A stretch of 64,000 bases of DNA. Origin: Bradyrhizobium rifense. GTDB lineage: Bacteria > Pseudomonadota > Alphaproteobacteria > Rhizobiales > Xanthobacteraceae. The notes under the pieces are model-generated. The model was not told the origin of the DNA. It saw nothing but the letters and a program-made list of their open reading frames with translations, and made no database searches. The DNA lies in assembly GCF_008123425.1 (NCBI RefSeq), contig NZ_VSSS01000026.1:185730-249729 (forward strand). Reading direction: 5' to 3'. The first letter of the stretch is position 1. Each line of letters starts with the position of its first letter. The position numbers and the translations under genes were made by a program. Shown in pieces: positions 26,546 to 34,779 of the stretch.

Positions 26546-27610
26546 ATGAAGCTGACACGTAGGACTCTCATTAAAGCCGGCGCATCCGCGGTTGCTTTCC
26601 CGACGATCATCAGTCGGTCGTGGGCGCAGGACGCCAAGCAACTGCATGTCGGCGTCTACAACTCGGCGCTGGGCAAGCTGATCCAGAAGGAAGTCGTTCC
26701 GAAGTTCGAGGCCGAGTTCAAGTGCCGCGTCTTCACGATCGAGGGCGCGACGCTCTCCAACATCGCCGCCCTTCGCGCCACGCGTGATACGCCGCGCTTC
26801 AGCATGATGATGATGGACGATGTCGGCATCCCCCAGGCCAAGCAGGAAGGGCTGATCGACAAGCTCGATGCCGCCAAGATTCCGAATCTCGCCAAGGTCT
26901 ATCCGCGCTATCTCTTTGAAGAGGACTACGGCGTCGGCTTCTCGATCTCGAGCGCGGCCATGTTCATCAATCCGCAGGTGACGAAGCCGCTCGAGAGCTA
27001 CGAGCAGATCTTCGACGCAAAATATCGCAAGCAGATCCTGCTGAACACGCCCAAGAACACCCAGAGCGTGCTGATGCTGATCGTGGCGACGGCGCTGACG
27101 ACGGGCAAGCCGCTGAAGGAAGCGCAATACCTGGTCGATAGCGGCTGGGACAAGCTCGCGACCCTCAAGCCCAATGTCCTGACGATTTACGACAGCGAGG
27201 CGCAGGTGCTCCAGGTGGCCCAGGGCCAGGCGACGATCGGCGGCATCGAATATTCGAAGGCAATCTATCCGCACACGGCCAAGGGCATGCCGCTCGACAT
27301 GACATTCCCGAAGGAAGGCGCCTTCACCGGCATCAACAGCATGACGCTGGTGAAGAACGCGCCCGAGCCCGAGCTTGCCTGTGCCCTGATCAACCGCATT
27401 CTCGAGCCCTCGGTCGCCAAGATGCTGTCCGAGCAGACGCTCAGCGCGCCCTCGGTGGGCGGCATCGACTTCAAGCCGGAGACGGCCAAGTTCCTGGCCT
27501 ATCCCGATACCAAGGCGGCGGATCTCGGACTGTTTACGCCGGACTGGAAGTTCATCGTTCCGCGCCGCGGTCCGTGGCTGGAACGCTATAATCAGGTGTT
27601 CACGAGCTAG
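26546..27610 (+). CDS. periplasmic binding protein (polyamine/Fe-type, Tat-like signal)
   Basis: A 354-residue extracellular solute-binding protein. The N-terminus MKLTRRTLIKAGASAVAFP carries a twin-arginine type motif, with cleavage probably after SWAQ near residue 30. ATG 26546 follows GGAGATCGGACCC. The operon partners (two Pot-type permeases and a PotA-type ATPase) place it in the polyamine/iron/opine binding group. The natural ligand is the key unknown of the gene cluster. Tat export would imply folding before export. Confidence 0.87.
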   Translation: MKLTRRTLIKAGASAVAFPTIISRSWAQDAKQLHVGVYNSALGKLIQKEVVPKFEAEFKCRVFTIEGATLSNIAALRATRDTPRFSMMMMDDVGIPQAKQEGLIDKLDAAKIPNLAKVYPRYLFEEDYGVGFSISSAAMFINPQVTKPLESYEQIFDAKYRKQILLNTPKNTQSVLMLIVATALTTGKPLKEAQYLVDSGWDKLATLKPNVLTIYDSEAQVLQVAQGQATIGGIEYSKAIYPHTAKGMPLDMTFPKEGAFTGINSMTLVKNAPEPELACALINRILEPSVAKMLSEQTLSAPSVGGIDFKPETAKFLAYPDTKAADLGLFTPDWKFIVPRRGPWLERYNQVFTS

Positions 27611-27621
27611 GACAGGTTGTC

Positions 27622-28716
27622 ATGAGGTCTTCCGAAGTCAGGCTTGACCGCCTAGTCAAGGAATATAACCGCACCGTCGCGGTCGACGACGTCTCGCTCA
27701 CGATCGAGCCCGGCCATATGGTCGCGCTGCTCGGTCCGAGCGGATGCGGCAAGACGACCTGCCTGCGCATGATTGCGGGGCTGATCCGCCCGACATCCGG
27801 CGACGTCTTCGTCAACGACAAGAGGATGACCAACGTTCCCGTGCATCGCCGCAATGTCGGAATGCTATTCCAGAACTACGCGCTGTTTCCTCATCTGACC
27901 GTCGAGGAGAACATCGCCTTCGGCCTCGAGATGCGCGGGATATCCAAGGCCGATGCCGCAAGGAAGGTGGGCGACGCCCTCAATCTGGTCCAGCTGTCCA
28001 GCTTCGGGAAGCGCTATCCGGCGCAACTCTCTGGCGGCCAGCAGCAGCGCGTCGCGTTGGGGCGGGCCCTCGTGATCGAGCCGGCCATGCTGCTGCTCGA
28101 CGAGCCGCTCGGGGCGCTGGACAAGGGGCTTCGCGAGAGCATGCAGGTCGAGCTGCGCGCCCTTCAGCGCAGACTCGGTCTGACCACCGTCATGGTGACC
28201 CACGACCAGGACGAAGCCCTGACGATGGCCGACAAGATCGTGGTGATGCGCGATGGCAAGCTCGAACAGGTCGGCTCGGCGACGGAAATCTACCAGCGTC
28301 CGACCTCGAAATTCGTGGCGCAGTTCATCGGCGCGTCGAATCTGTTCGAGGGGCCCATCGAGCAGCGCAACGGAAGCGGGGCGCTCGTTCGTGTCTCGCC
28401 CGAATTGAGCCTTCAGGTCGACCAGATCCCGCAATCGGCAAGCGACGTGATGGTCTCGATCAGGCCCGAGGCAATCGTGGTCGAGCGCGTTGGCCAGAGC
28501 CCGGCGGCGCAACGCGTCAACAGCGTGACGGCGCGTGTCGACCAGGCCATCTATCGCGGATTCGTCAGTCACTACTATCTCAAGACGCCGAGTGGCGGGC
28601 AGATCATCGTATTCGAGCAGAACCAGTCGCAGCAGGCCGGACTTCGATACGCGGTGGGCGAGGAGGTCGTCGCGCGGTGGGAGTCGCCCAGCAATCACGT
28701 CATCGCGCGTCACTGA
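27622..28716 (+). CDS. ABC transporter ATP-binding protein (PotA type)
   Basis: A 364-residue ATPase with Walker A GPSGCGKTT (about 39-47), Q-loop LFQNYALFPHL, signature LSGGQQQRVALGRAL, Walker B LLLDEPLGALD and H-loop VTHDQDEALTM. The TOBE domain starts about residue 235 (FIGASNLFEGPIEQ). It lies 11 bases after the binding-protein gene and powers the Pot-type importer. A 137-base gap separates it from the KipI gene downstream. Confidence 0.92.
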   Translation: MRSSEVRLDRLVKEYNRTVAVDDVSLTIEPGHMVALLGPSGCGKTTCLRMIAGLIRPTSGDVFVNDKRMTNVPVHRRNVGMLFQNYALFPHLTVEENIAFGLEMRGISKADAARKVGDALNLVQLSSFGKRYPAQLSGGQQQRVALGRALVIEPAMLLLDEPLGALDKGLRESMQVELRALQRRLGLTTVMVTHDQDEALTMADKIVVMRDGKLEQVGSATEIYQRPTSKFVAQFIGASNLFEGPIEQRNGSGALVRVSPELSLQVDQIPQSASDVMVSIRPEAIVVERVGQSPAAQRVNSVTARVDQAIYRGFVSHYYLKTPSGGQIIVFEQNQSQQAGLRYAVGEEVVARWESPSNHVIARH

Positions 28717-28853
28717 AGCGTGGAGGAGCGCCGCGTCTTGTGGGCAATCGACATCCCTTATACCCGCAGACGAACATCGTCTTGGATCGGCGTGTGCCGC
28801 TTGGCTAGATTTGATTGTGGCAGCGCCACGGGCGTTCGACCAGCGAGGCCCTC

Positions 28854-29549
28854 TTGTCGATTAATCAGCCCAACGCTCCCTTCGTCGGCACGATCGAGAA
28901 AAGCCCGAAGATCAGCCTGATCGGCACGCTTGCGATGCTGGTCGAGGCGCCGGGTGACTTCGACCTGGTGCAGCAAGGACGCATCTGGGCGCTTGCGGAT
29001 GCGGTTTCCAGTTGGCCCAACGTCCAGGAGGCCGTCATTGGCGTCACCAATGTGATGCTCGTGTTCGAGCAGCCGCCGGCGGATATCGGCATGCTCAGCG
29101 CTTCGATCGTCGAACTGTGGCATCGCGTGCCGAGCCGCAAGGCCGACGGCAAGCTCATCGAGATTCCCGTCGTCTATGGCGGCGAGCTCGGCTTCGACCT
29201 TCCGGCCGTTGCGAGCCGTGCCGGATTGTCCGAGCGTGCCGTCATCAGGATTCACAGCGAAGGTGAATACACGGTCTGCGCGGTCGCGAGCTCGCCGGGG
29301 TTCGGCTACCTCCACGGCCTCGATCCGCGCATCTATATGCCGCGCAAATCCGTGCCGTCGCTCAACATGCGCGCAGGCTCGGTGACGATCGGCGGGATGC
29401 AGACCGGCGTGGCGGTGCTGACAAGCCCGAACGGATGGAATGCGATCGGATGGGCGTCGGTCGCTATGTTCGATCCGCAGCGTGAGCAACCGTCCCTTAT
29501 GCTTCCGGGAGACCGCGTCAGATTCAGGATCGATCGGATCGAGCTGTGA
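28854..29549 (+). CDS. pxpB: PxpB/KipI family carboxyltransferase subunit (copy 1)
   Basis: A 231-residue CT_C_D (AHS1) domain protein. Family marks are RIHSEGEYTVCAVASSPGFG, GLDPRIYMPRK and GSVTIGGMQTGVAVLTSPNG. In 5-oxoprolinase, PxpB with PxpC helps ATP-dependent ring opening; in urea carboxylase the same domain is half of the carboxyltransferase. TTG 28854 behind GCGAGG is the best start; a TTG at 28815 gives 13 extra residues without a site. The stop overlaps the PxpC GTG. It differs clearly from the second copy at 32765-33427. Confidence 0.9.
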   Translation: MSINQPNAPFVGTIEKSPKISLIGTLAMLVEAPGDFDLVQQGRIWALADAVSSWPNVQEAVIGVTNVMLVFEQPPADIGMLSASIVELWHRVPSRKADGKLIEIPVVYGGELGFDLPAVASRAGLSERAVIRIHSEGEYTVCAVASSPGFGYLHGLDPRIYMPRKSVPSLNMRAGSVTIGGMQTGVAVLTSPNGWNAIGWASVAMFDPQREQPSLMLPGDRVRFRIDRIEL

Positions 29550-30523
29550 TCGAGATATTGACCAGCCCCGCCTTCAATACGATCCAGGACCTCGGCCGCC
29601 GCGGCGCCCGTCGTTTCGGCGTGAGCACGTCGGGCGCCATGGATCCCGTTGCGCTCGCCGCCGGCAATGCGCTGCTCGGCAATGACGACAATGCGGCCGG
29701 CATCGAGATCCAGACCTTCCCGTTCCGCCTGCGCTTCCAGACAGATGTCGCGTTTGCGCTCACCGGCGCCGATCACGACGCGACGCTGGCGGGATCAGCC
29801 GTCCGGCCGTGGTGGTGCATGCAGGCCAAGGCGGGCGACGTTCTTGCGGTCACCGCGCCGCGGCGCGGCGCGCGGGTCTACGCAACTTTCGGCGGTGGCA
29901 TCGATGTTCCGCGCGTGCTGGGCTCGCGCAGCACGCATCTGCGCGGCGGCTTCGGCGGTCTCGAGGGCCGTACCTTGCAGGCCGGCGACGTCGTGCCGAT
30001 CGGGCGTTCGCCGCTCAGGAGCGACGGCCGCTTCGACTTCGGCGTCGCGCCGCCGGATGTCGCGATCACGGGCGCCGCTCCAGCGGATGACCGTGTGCTG
30101 CGGATACGTGTGATGCGGGCCGGCGAGTACGACCTGTTTTCGGAGGCGATGCAGGCGGCGTTCTGGTCCACGACATGGAAGATCAGCGCCCGGAGCGACA
30201 GGGGCGGCTACCGTCTCACCGGCGGTAAGCTGACATTGGACGCACCCGTCGAGATGCGCTCGCACGGCGTGGTGGCTGGCGTCGTGCAGGTGCCACCGGG
30301 CGGCGAGCCGATCATCCAGATGAGCGATGCCAATACGGCCGGTGGCTATCCGAAGATGGCGGCTGTGATTGAGGCCGATCTCTGGCGCCTCGGCCAGGCG
30401 GCACCCGGATCGTTCATCGCCTTCAGTGAGGTGAGCTACCAGGACGCGGTCGCGGCCATGGATCCCGTCAACGACTACCTCGCGAAGCTGCGAGCAACCG
30501 CGGATCTCTATCGAGCGCTTTAG
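29546..30523 (+). CDS. pxpC: PxpC/KipA family carboxyltransferase subunit (copy 1)
   Basis: A 325-residue CT_A_B (AHS2) domain protein. Typical features are the N-terminus with IQDLGRRGARRFGVSTSGAMD, FALTGADHDATLAG, VYATFGGGIDVPRVLGSRST and the C-terminal VPPGGEPIIQMSDANTAGGYP. It starts at GTG 29546 inside the PxpB stop (GTGA), so the two subunits should be made together. Its TAG stop forms the first base of a palindromic repeat (30523-30571). A second KipA is encoded at 31791-32768. Confidence 0.92.
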   Translation: MIEILTSPAFNTIQDLGRRGARRFGVSTSGAMDPVALAAGNALLGNDDNAAGIEIQTFPFRLRFQTDVAFALTGADHDATLAGSAVRPWWCMQAKAGDVLAVTAPRRGARVYATFGGGIDVPRVLGSRSTHLRGGFGGLEGRTLQAGDVVPIGRSPLRSDGRFDFGVAPPDVAITGAAPADDRVLRIRVMRAGEYDLFSEAMQAAFWSTTWKISARSDRGGYRLTGGKLTLDAPVEMRSHGVVAGVVQVPPGGEPIIQMSDANTAGGYPKMAAVIEADLWRLGQAAPGSFIAFSEVSYQDAVAAMDPVNDYLAKLRATADLYRAL

Positions 30524-30571
30524 AGCATGATCCGGAAAAGTGTGAAGCGGTTTTCCGAAAAGATCATGCTC
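30523..30571. repeat. palindromic intergenic repeat (rhizobial RIME/REP-like)
   Basis: GAGCATGATC (30523-30532) and GATCATGCTC (30562-30571) are perfect inverted arms, with inner CGGAAAA and TTTTCCG arms between them. I recall near-identical elements scattered through Bradyrhizobium and Rhodopseudomonas genomes; copy number here cannot be judged. It separates pxpC from the ycsF-like gene inside the operon and may fold into a stable hairpin in the mRNA. Confidence 0.75.
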
Positions 30572-30614
30572 AAACAAAAGTGGACGTCAACAACAACAAG
30601 AGCACGGTGCGAAC

Positions 30615-31382
30615 ATGAAAATCGGCATCAATTCAGACATGGGCGAAGGCTTCGGCAATTATCGCATCTGCGACGACGAGGCGCTGATGAGCATCATCTC
30701 GTCGGCCAACGTGGCGTGCGGCTTCCACGCCGGCGATCCCATCATCATGGATCGCATGGTTCGCCTGGCGAAGCAGAAGGGGGTCGAGGTCGGCGCCCAT
30801 CCGGGCCTGCCGGATCTGCTCGGGTTCGGCCGCCGCGTGATCCAGATGGATGCCGCCGAGCTCGAGAAGCACATGGTCTATCAGATCGGCGCATTGCAGG
30901 CGATCGCAGCCAATGCCGGTCACCGCGTGACCCATGTCAGCTTCCACGCCGCGATGGGCAACATGGTCAATGCCGATCCTGATATGGCCGATGTGGTTGC
31001 CCGTGCGATTGCGACAATCGATCGCGATTTCATCGTGTTCTCGCAGCCGGACGCCGCGATCGTGCACGCCGCGCGTAAGGTGGGCTTGCGCATCCTCACT
31101 CTGTTCCTGGCTGACCGCGCCTATGACGAGAACGGTCATCTGGTGTCCCGCAAGCTTCCCAACTCCGTCATCACCTCTGTGGAAGCCGTGGCCGAACGGG
31201 TCAAGCGCTTCCTCGACAGCGGCACCGTGCAGACGATCGAGGGCAAGTCGATCAAGGTCGAGGCGCGCTCGATCCTGATCCACAGCGACACGCCCGGATC
31301 GGTCAACCTCGCCGGCACGGTGCGTCGTGTGATCGAGCAGGGCGGCGGCGAAGTCACGCCCGCAACTGTCCTGCTCAATTGA
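30615..31382 (+). CDS. divergent PxpA/YcsF (LamB/YcsF) family protein
   Basis: A 255-residue YcsF-family TIM-barrel-like protein. MKIGINSDMGEGFGNY, ANVACGFHAGDP, GAHPGLPD and LADRAYDENGHLVSR match PxpA. However, the usual HVKPHGALYN segment reads HVSFHAAMGN (residues 107-116), and the later HGD motif reads HSD. In 5-oxoprolinase, PxpA hydrolyses the intermediate formed with PxpBC, so altered residues in this pocket suggest a different lactam or amide substrate. ATG 30615 follows the palindromic repeat. The stop overlaps that of the convergent BCCP-like gene by eight bases. Confidence 0.88.
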   Translation: MKIGINSDMGEGFGNYRICDDEALMSIISSANVACGFHAGDPIIMDRMVRLAKQKGVEVGAHPGLPDLLGFGRRVIQMDAAELEKHMVYQIGALQAIAANAGHRVTHVSFHAAMGNMVNADPDMADVVARAIATIDRDFIVFSQPDAAIVHAARKVGLRILTLFLADRAYDENGHLVSRKLPNSVITSVEAVAERVKRFLDSGTVQTIEGKSIKVEARSILIHSDTPGSVNLAGTVRRVIEQGGGEVTPATVLLN

Positions 31383-31800
31383 TCGGGCTGCCCTCGGAGA
31401 GCGGGCGGATGCGCATAATCGGTGTGCCATAGCCGACCGTTGCGCCAGGCTCCGCGATCACGGCATCGACGGTGCCGGCGGCCGGTGCCACGATGGGCGC
31501 ATATAGCAAGCCGATCTTGACGAGGCCGACGATCGCGCCGGTCTCGATCCGCTGGCCCGGTGCGACGAACGGTTTGTCCCGCCAGGGATGGGCCGCGAGG
31601 AAATGCCCTGCGACGTCGGCTTTGGCGATGACGGAATGGTCTGGAGCCGGGGCGGCAAGCGTCGGTGATGCCGCCATTCGCGGGCCCGTGTCGACGACGA
31701 GCTTCAGGGACTGGCCGGGCTGCTCGATTTCGATCGTGTCGACGCCGGACCTTTCGAGGATGTGCGCCAGACGCGCGATGTCGGTCAGCTCTATCGGCAT
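31375..31800 (-). CDS. BCCP-like protein lacking the biotin-accepting lysine
   Basis: A 141-residue protein with BCCP layout: an N-terminal helix (IELTDIARLAHILERSGVDT), a proline/alanine linker, then a biotinyl/lipoyl fold from about residue 77. Aligned to ordinary BCCPs, LVKIGLLYAPIVAPAAG replaces IVEAMKMMNEIEAPVSG; the acceptor Lys of EAMKM falls on Leu98 and the flanking Met residues are also gone. It should not be biotinylated. ATG 31800 follows GAGGAGATC and overlaps the KipA stop by ten bases. It may be a structural or substrate-binding subunit; the true carrier is probably at 34779-35288. Confidence 0.85.
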   Translation of the reverse strand: MPIELTDIARLAHILERSGVDTIEIEQPGQSLKLVVDTGPRMAASPTLAAPAPDHSVIAKADVAGHFLAAHPWRDKPFVAPGQRIETGAIVGLVKIGLLYAPIVAPAAGTVDAVIAEPGATVGYGTPIMRIRPLSEGSPIN

Positions 31801-32768
31801 GTTCTGATCTCCTCGATAAGGCGCACATTGGTCCTGAGCCGCTCGAGATAGGCTGACATCTCGGCCTCGGCCGCCAGCGCTTCGCCATAAGCCGTCTGCT
31901 CGAACCGCAGCTTGCTTCCGAGCCGCGCCTGCCCGACGCGCCACAGGTCAGCCCGGATCACGGTTGCGATCTTCGGATAGCCGCCGGACGTCTGGGCGTC
32001 GCGCATCTGGATGATCGGCTGTCCGTTCGGCGGAATCTGGATCACGCCGGGGACGATGCCGTGCGAGCGCTTCTCGATCGGCGCTTTCGGCTTCACGGCG
32101 GGGCCTTGCAGGCGATAGCCGTAACGGTTGCTCTGCGGCGTGATCTTCCAGCTGCTGGACCAGAAGAGCGCCTGCGTGGCGGCGTCGAACCCGTCATATT
32201 CGCCGGCGATCACGACCCTGACGATGGTCTCGTCCGCGGCGGCGTTCGGCCGCGCCAGCGTGATCTCGGCCGGCTCGACCCCGAGCTCGCCGATGGTCGT
32301 GGTGGACGCTGCACAAGGCAGGATGTCGCCGGGCTGGAGCGGCCGTCCGTGCCACCCGCCGAACTCGCCGCGAAACTGCGTGCTGCGCGAGCCCAGCACC
32401 ATGGGCACGTCGATGCCGCCGCCGAATGCCAGATAGAGTCGTGCGCCGCGGGGCATCGCCTTGACGGTCAGAATATCGCCGGCACGGGCGTGCGACCGCC
32501 ACCATGGCGGGATCGCGCGTCCTGCGATCTCGGCCTCGACATCGGCCCCCGTCAGCGCAAAGGCCATGTTCCGGTCGAAACGAAGCTTGAACGGCAGCAT
32601 CGGGATTTCGATGCCGGCGGCGTTCTCGTCGTTGCCGAGAAGGATGTTTCCGGCGCGCAGGGCGACATCGTCCATCGCACCCGACGTGCCGACCCCGAAG
32701 CGAGACTGGTCGAAGCGGCCGAGATCCTGGACACTGGCGGGACCTGTGACTGACAGGATCTCGATCAC
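31791..32768 (-). CDS. PxpC/KipA family carboxyltransferase subunit (copy 2)
   Basis: A 325-residue CT_A_B (AHS2) protein, same length as copy 1 and clearly paralogous (SVQDLGRFDQSRFGVGTSGA, LAFGGGIDVPMVLGSRST, IPPNGQPIIQMRDAQTSGGY). It starts with GTG 32768 inside the KipI stop (GTGA). The operon also encodes biotin carboxylase and BCCP, so this copy most likely forms, with KipI, the carboxyltransferase of a split urea-carboxylase-like enzyme that moves CO2 from biotin to the substrate. That role is inferred from domain content. Confidence 0.9.
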   Translation of the reverse strand: MIEILSVTGPASVQDLGRFDQSRFGVGTSGAMDDVALRAGNILLGNDENAAGIEIPMLPFKLRFDRNMAFALTGADVEAEIAGRAIPPWWRSHARAGDILTVKAMPRGARLYLAFGGGIDVPMVLGSRSTQFRGEFGGWHGRPLQPGDILPCAASTTTIGELGVEPAEITLARPNAAADETIVRVVIAGEYDGFDAATQALFWSSSWKITPQSNRYGYRLQGPAVKPKAPIEKRSHGIVPGVIQIPPNGQPIIQMRDAQTSGGYPKIATVIRADLWRVGQARLGSKLRFEQTAYGEALAAEAEMSAYLERLRTNVRLIEEIRTCR

Positions 32769-33427
32769 CGGATCACCCGTTCGATCTCAAAGCGGATCGT
32801 ATCGCCCGGTGCGAGCGCGGCTGGCGTCGGCCAGGACGGATCGAAGAAGGTCCAACTCGTATGCCCGATGGCGTGCCAGCCGCTCGGGCCGGGCGAAGCG
32901 GAGACACCGGTCTGCGATCCGCCAATGGAGACCGAGCCGCCCGCGGAGCGCTGCAGCGGCGTCTGCCGGCGCGGCATGGTGATGCGCGGGTCCATGCCGC
33001 CGAGATAGCAGTAGCCGGGATGGCTGCCGAGTGCGAACACCGTGTAGAGCGGCGTGGCATGGATCGAGACCACGTCGTCGACGGACAGGCCGCAATGGTC
33101 GGCGACGGATTGAAGCTGCGATCCGACCTCGCCGCCATAGGTCACAGGCAGCCTGATCTCGCGGCCGCCGATCGCGAGGCCTTCCGCCGCGTCCCAGCCA
33201 TCGTTGAGGGCGGCGAACAAGGTGTCCAGTTCGCGCGGAGGGGTCTCGAAGGTCAGCATCAAGTTGGTGATGCCGGGAATGGCCTCGCGGATTCCTGGCC
33301 ATTTCGATGCGGTGGCAGCCAGCGCCCAGATGCGCCGCTGGTGCGGCAGGTCGAATGCGCCGGGCGCCTCGAACAGCAGGGCTGATGTCCCGAGCAGGCT
33401 GATCCGCGGCCGGTCCAGCGTCGTCAT
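32765..33427 (-). CDS. PxpB/KipI family carboxyltransferase subunit (copy 2)
   Basis: A 220-residue CT_C_D (AHS1) protein with HATPLYTVFALGSHPGYCYL, GGMDPRITMPRRQTP and GGSVSIGGSQTGVSA. Compared with copy 1 it has PGYCYLGG in place of PGFGYLHG and a different last strand, so the two are old paralogs rather than a recent duplication. ATG 33427 overlaps the biotin carboxylase stop (ATGA), and its stop overlaps the KipA GTG, giving a four-gene translationally coupled string. Confidence 0.9.
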   Translation of the reverse strand: MTTLDRPRISLLGTSALLFEAPGAFDLPHQRRIWALAATASKWPGIREAIPGITNLMLTFETPPRELDTLFAALNDGWDAAEGLAIGGREIRLPVTYGGEVGSQLQSVADHCGLSVDDVVSIHATPLYTVFALGSHPGYCYLGGMDPRITMPRRQTPLQRSAGGSVSIGGSQTGVSASPGPSGWHAIGHTSWTFFDPSWPTPAALAPGDTIRFEIERVIR

Positions 33428-34779
33428 GGCGCGGCCACCCGTGCATTCATCCAGTGCTCGAGATGATGGATGTCGTAGCCGCCGCGGCAGAACGCCGGAT
33501 CGGCGAGGATCGCCTGGTGCAACGGCACGTTGGTTCGGATGCCTTCGGCCCGCAGCTCGGACAAGGCGACCCGGGCACGCGCCAGAGCTTCCTCACGGGT
33601 GCCGCCATGGGCGATGAGCTTGCCGATCAGCGAGTCATAGTGACGGGGAACGGTGGCGCCGGCGGTGATATGCGAATCGACGCGGATGCCGATGCCGCCC
33701 GGCACGTCCCAGCGCGTCACCGTGCCGGGCGAGGGCGCGAAGGTGGCCGGGTCTTCGGCATTGATGCGGAATTCGACGGCATGACCGACACGGGTGATGT
33801 CGCCCTGCGCAATCCCCAGCGACTCGCCTTGCGCGATGCGGATCTGCGCCTTGACGATGTCGATCCCCGTCGTCATCTCGGTCACGGGATGCTCCACCTG
33901 GACGCGCGTGTTCATCTCGATGAAGAAGAACTGCCCATCCTCGTAGAGGAACTCGAAGGTGCCGGCACCGCGATAGCCGATCCGCCGGCAGGCTTCGACG
34001 CAGCTTGCGCCCACCCGCTCGATCAGCGCGCGATCGATGCCGGGCGCGGGGGCTTCCTCGACCACCTTCTGGTTCCTGCGCTGGAGCGAGCAGTCGCGGT
34101 CGCCGAGCCAGAGATGATTGTCGTGCTGGTCGCACAGCACCTGGATCTCGATATGGCGGGGCTTTTCGAGGAATTTCTCGATGTAGACAGCAGCGTTCCT
34201 GAAGGCCTTGCTGGCTTCCGCGCGGGTCAGCGCCAGCGCCTCGTCCAGCGCGCCTTCGCTGCGCACGATCCGCATGCCGCGCCCGCCGCCGCCGCCGGCG
34301 GCCTTGACGATGACGGGATATCCGATGTCCCGGGCGATCGCGCGAATTTCGGCCGGATCATCCGGCAGGGCGCTGTCCGGCCCCGGCACGCAAGGCACGC
34401 CCGCCAGTCGCATCGCGCGCTTGGCCGCGACCTTGTCGCCCATGGTCCGGATACAATCCGCCGGAGGGCCGATGAAAGTGAGGCCGGCGCGCGCAACCCG
34501 ATCGGCGAACTCCGCACTCTCCGAGAGGAATCCGTAACCCGGGTGGATCGCCCGGGCGCCGCTGACTTCGGCTGCGAGCAGGATTGCCGCAACGTTGAGA
34601 TAGGTGCTGCTCGCCGGTGCCGGCCCGATGCAAAGTGCCTCATCGGCGAGTGCGACATAGCGTGCGTCGCGGTCCGCCTCCGAGTGAACGACGACCGTCT
34701 TGAGACCCATCGCCCGACAGGCGCGCTGGATGCGAAGCGCGATCTCGCCGCGATTGGCGATCAGGACCTTGTCGAACAT
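33424..34779 (-). CDS. biotin carboxylase subunit (AccC-like)
   Basis: A 451-residue ATP-grasp biotin carboxylase. MFDKVLIANRGEIALRIQRA opens the N-terminal domain; KAAGGGGGRGMRIV is the glycine-rich ATP loop (about 158-172), EMNTRVQVEHPVTEMTTG holds the metal and bicarbonate residues, and the C-terminal domain has GYDIHHLEHW. It carboxylates biotin on a carrier, most likely the BCCP encoded just upstream, whose stop overlaps its ATG. Linkage to KipI/KipA rather than to acetyl-CoA carboxyltransferase genes argues against a role in fatty acid synthesis. Confidence 0.93.
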   Translation of the reverse strand: MFDKVLIANRGEIALRIQRACRAMGLKTVVVHSEADRDARYVALADEALCIGPAPASSTYLNVAAILLAAEVSGARAIHPGYGFLSESAEFADRVARAGLTFIGPPADCIRTMGDKVAAKRAMRLAGVPCVPGPDSALPDDPAEIRAIARDIGYPVIVKAAGGGGGRGMRIVRSEGALDEALALTRAEASKAFRNAAVYIEKFLEKPRHIEIQVLCDQHDNHLWLGDRDCSLQRRNQKVVEEAPAPGIDRALIERVGASCVEACRRIGYRGAGTFEFLYEDGQFFFIEMNTRVQVEHPVTEMTTGIDIVKAQIRIAQGESLGIAQGDITRVGHAVEFRINAEDPATFAPSPGTVTRWDVPGGIGIRVDSHITAGATVPRHYDSLIGKLIAHGGTREEALARARVALSELRAEGIRTNVPLHQAILADPAFCRGGYDIHHLEHWMNARVAAP

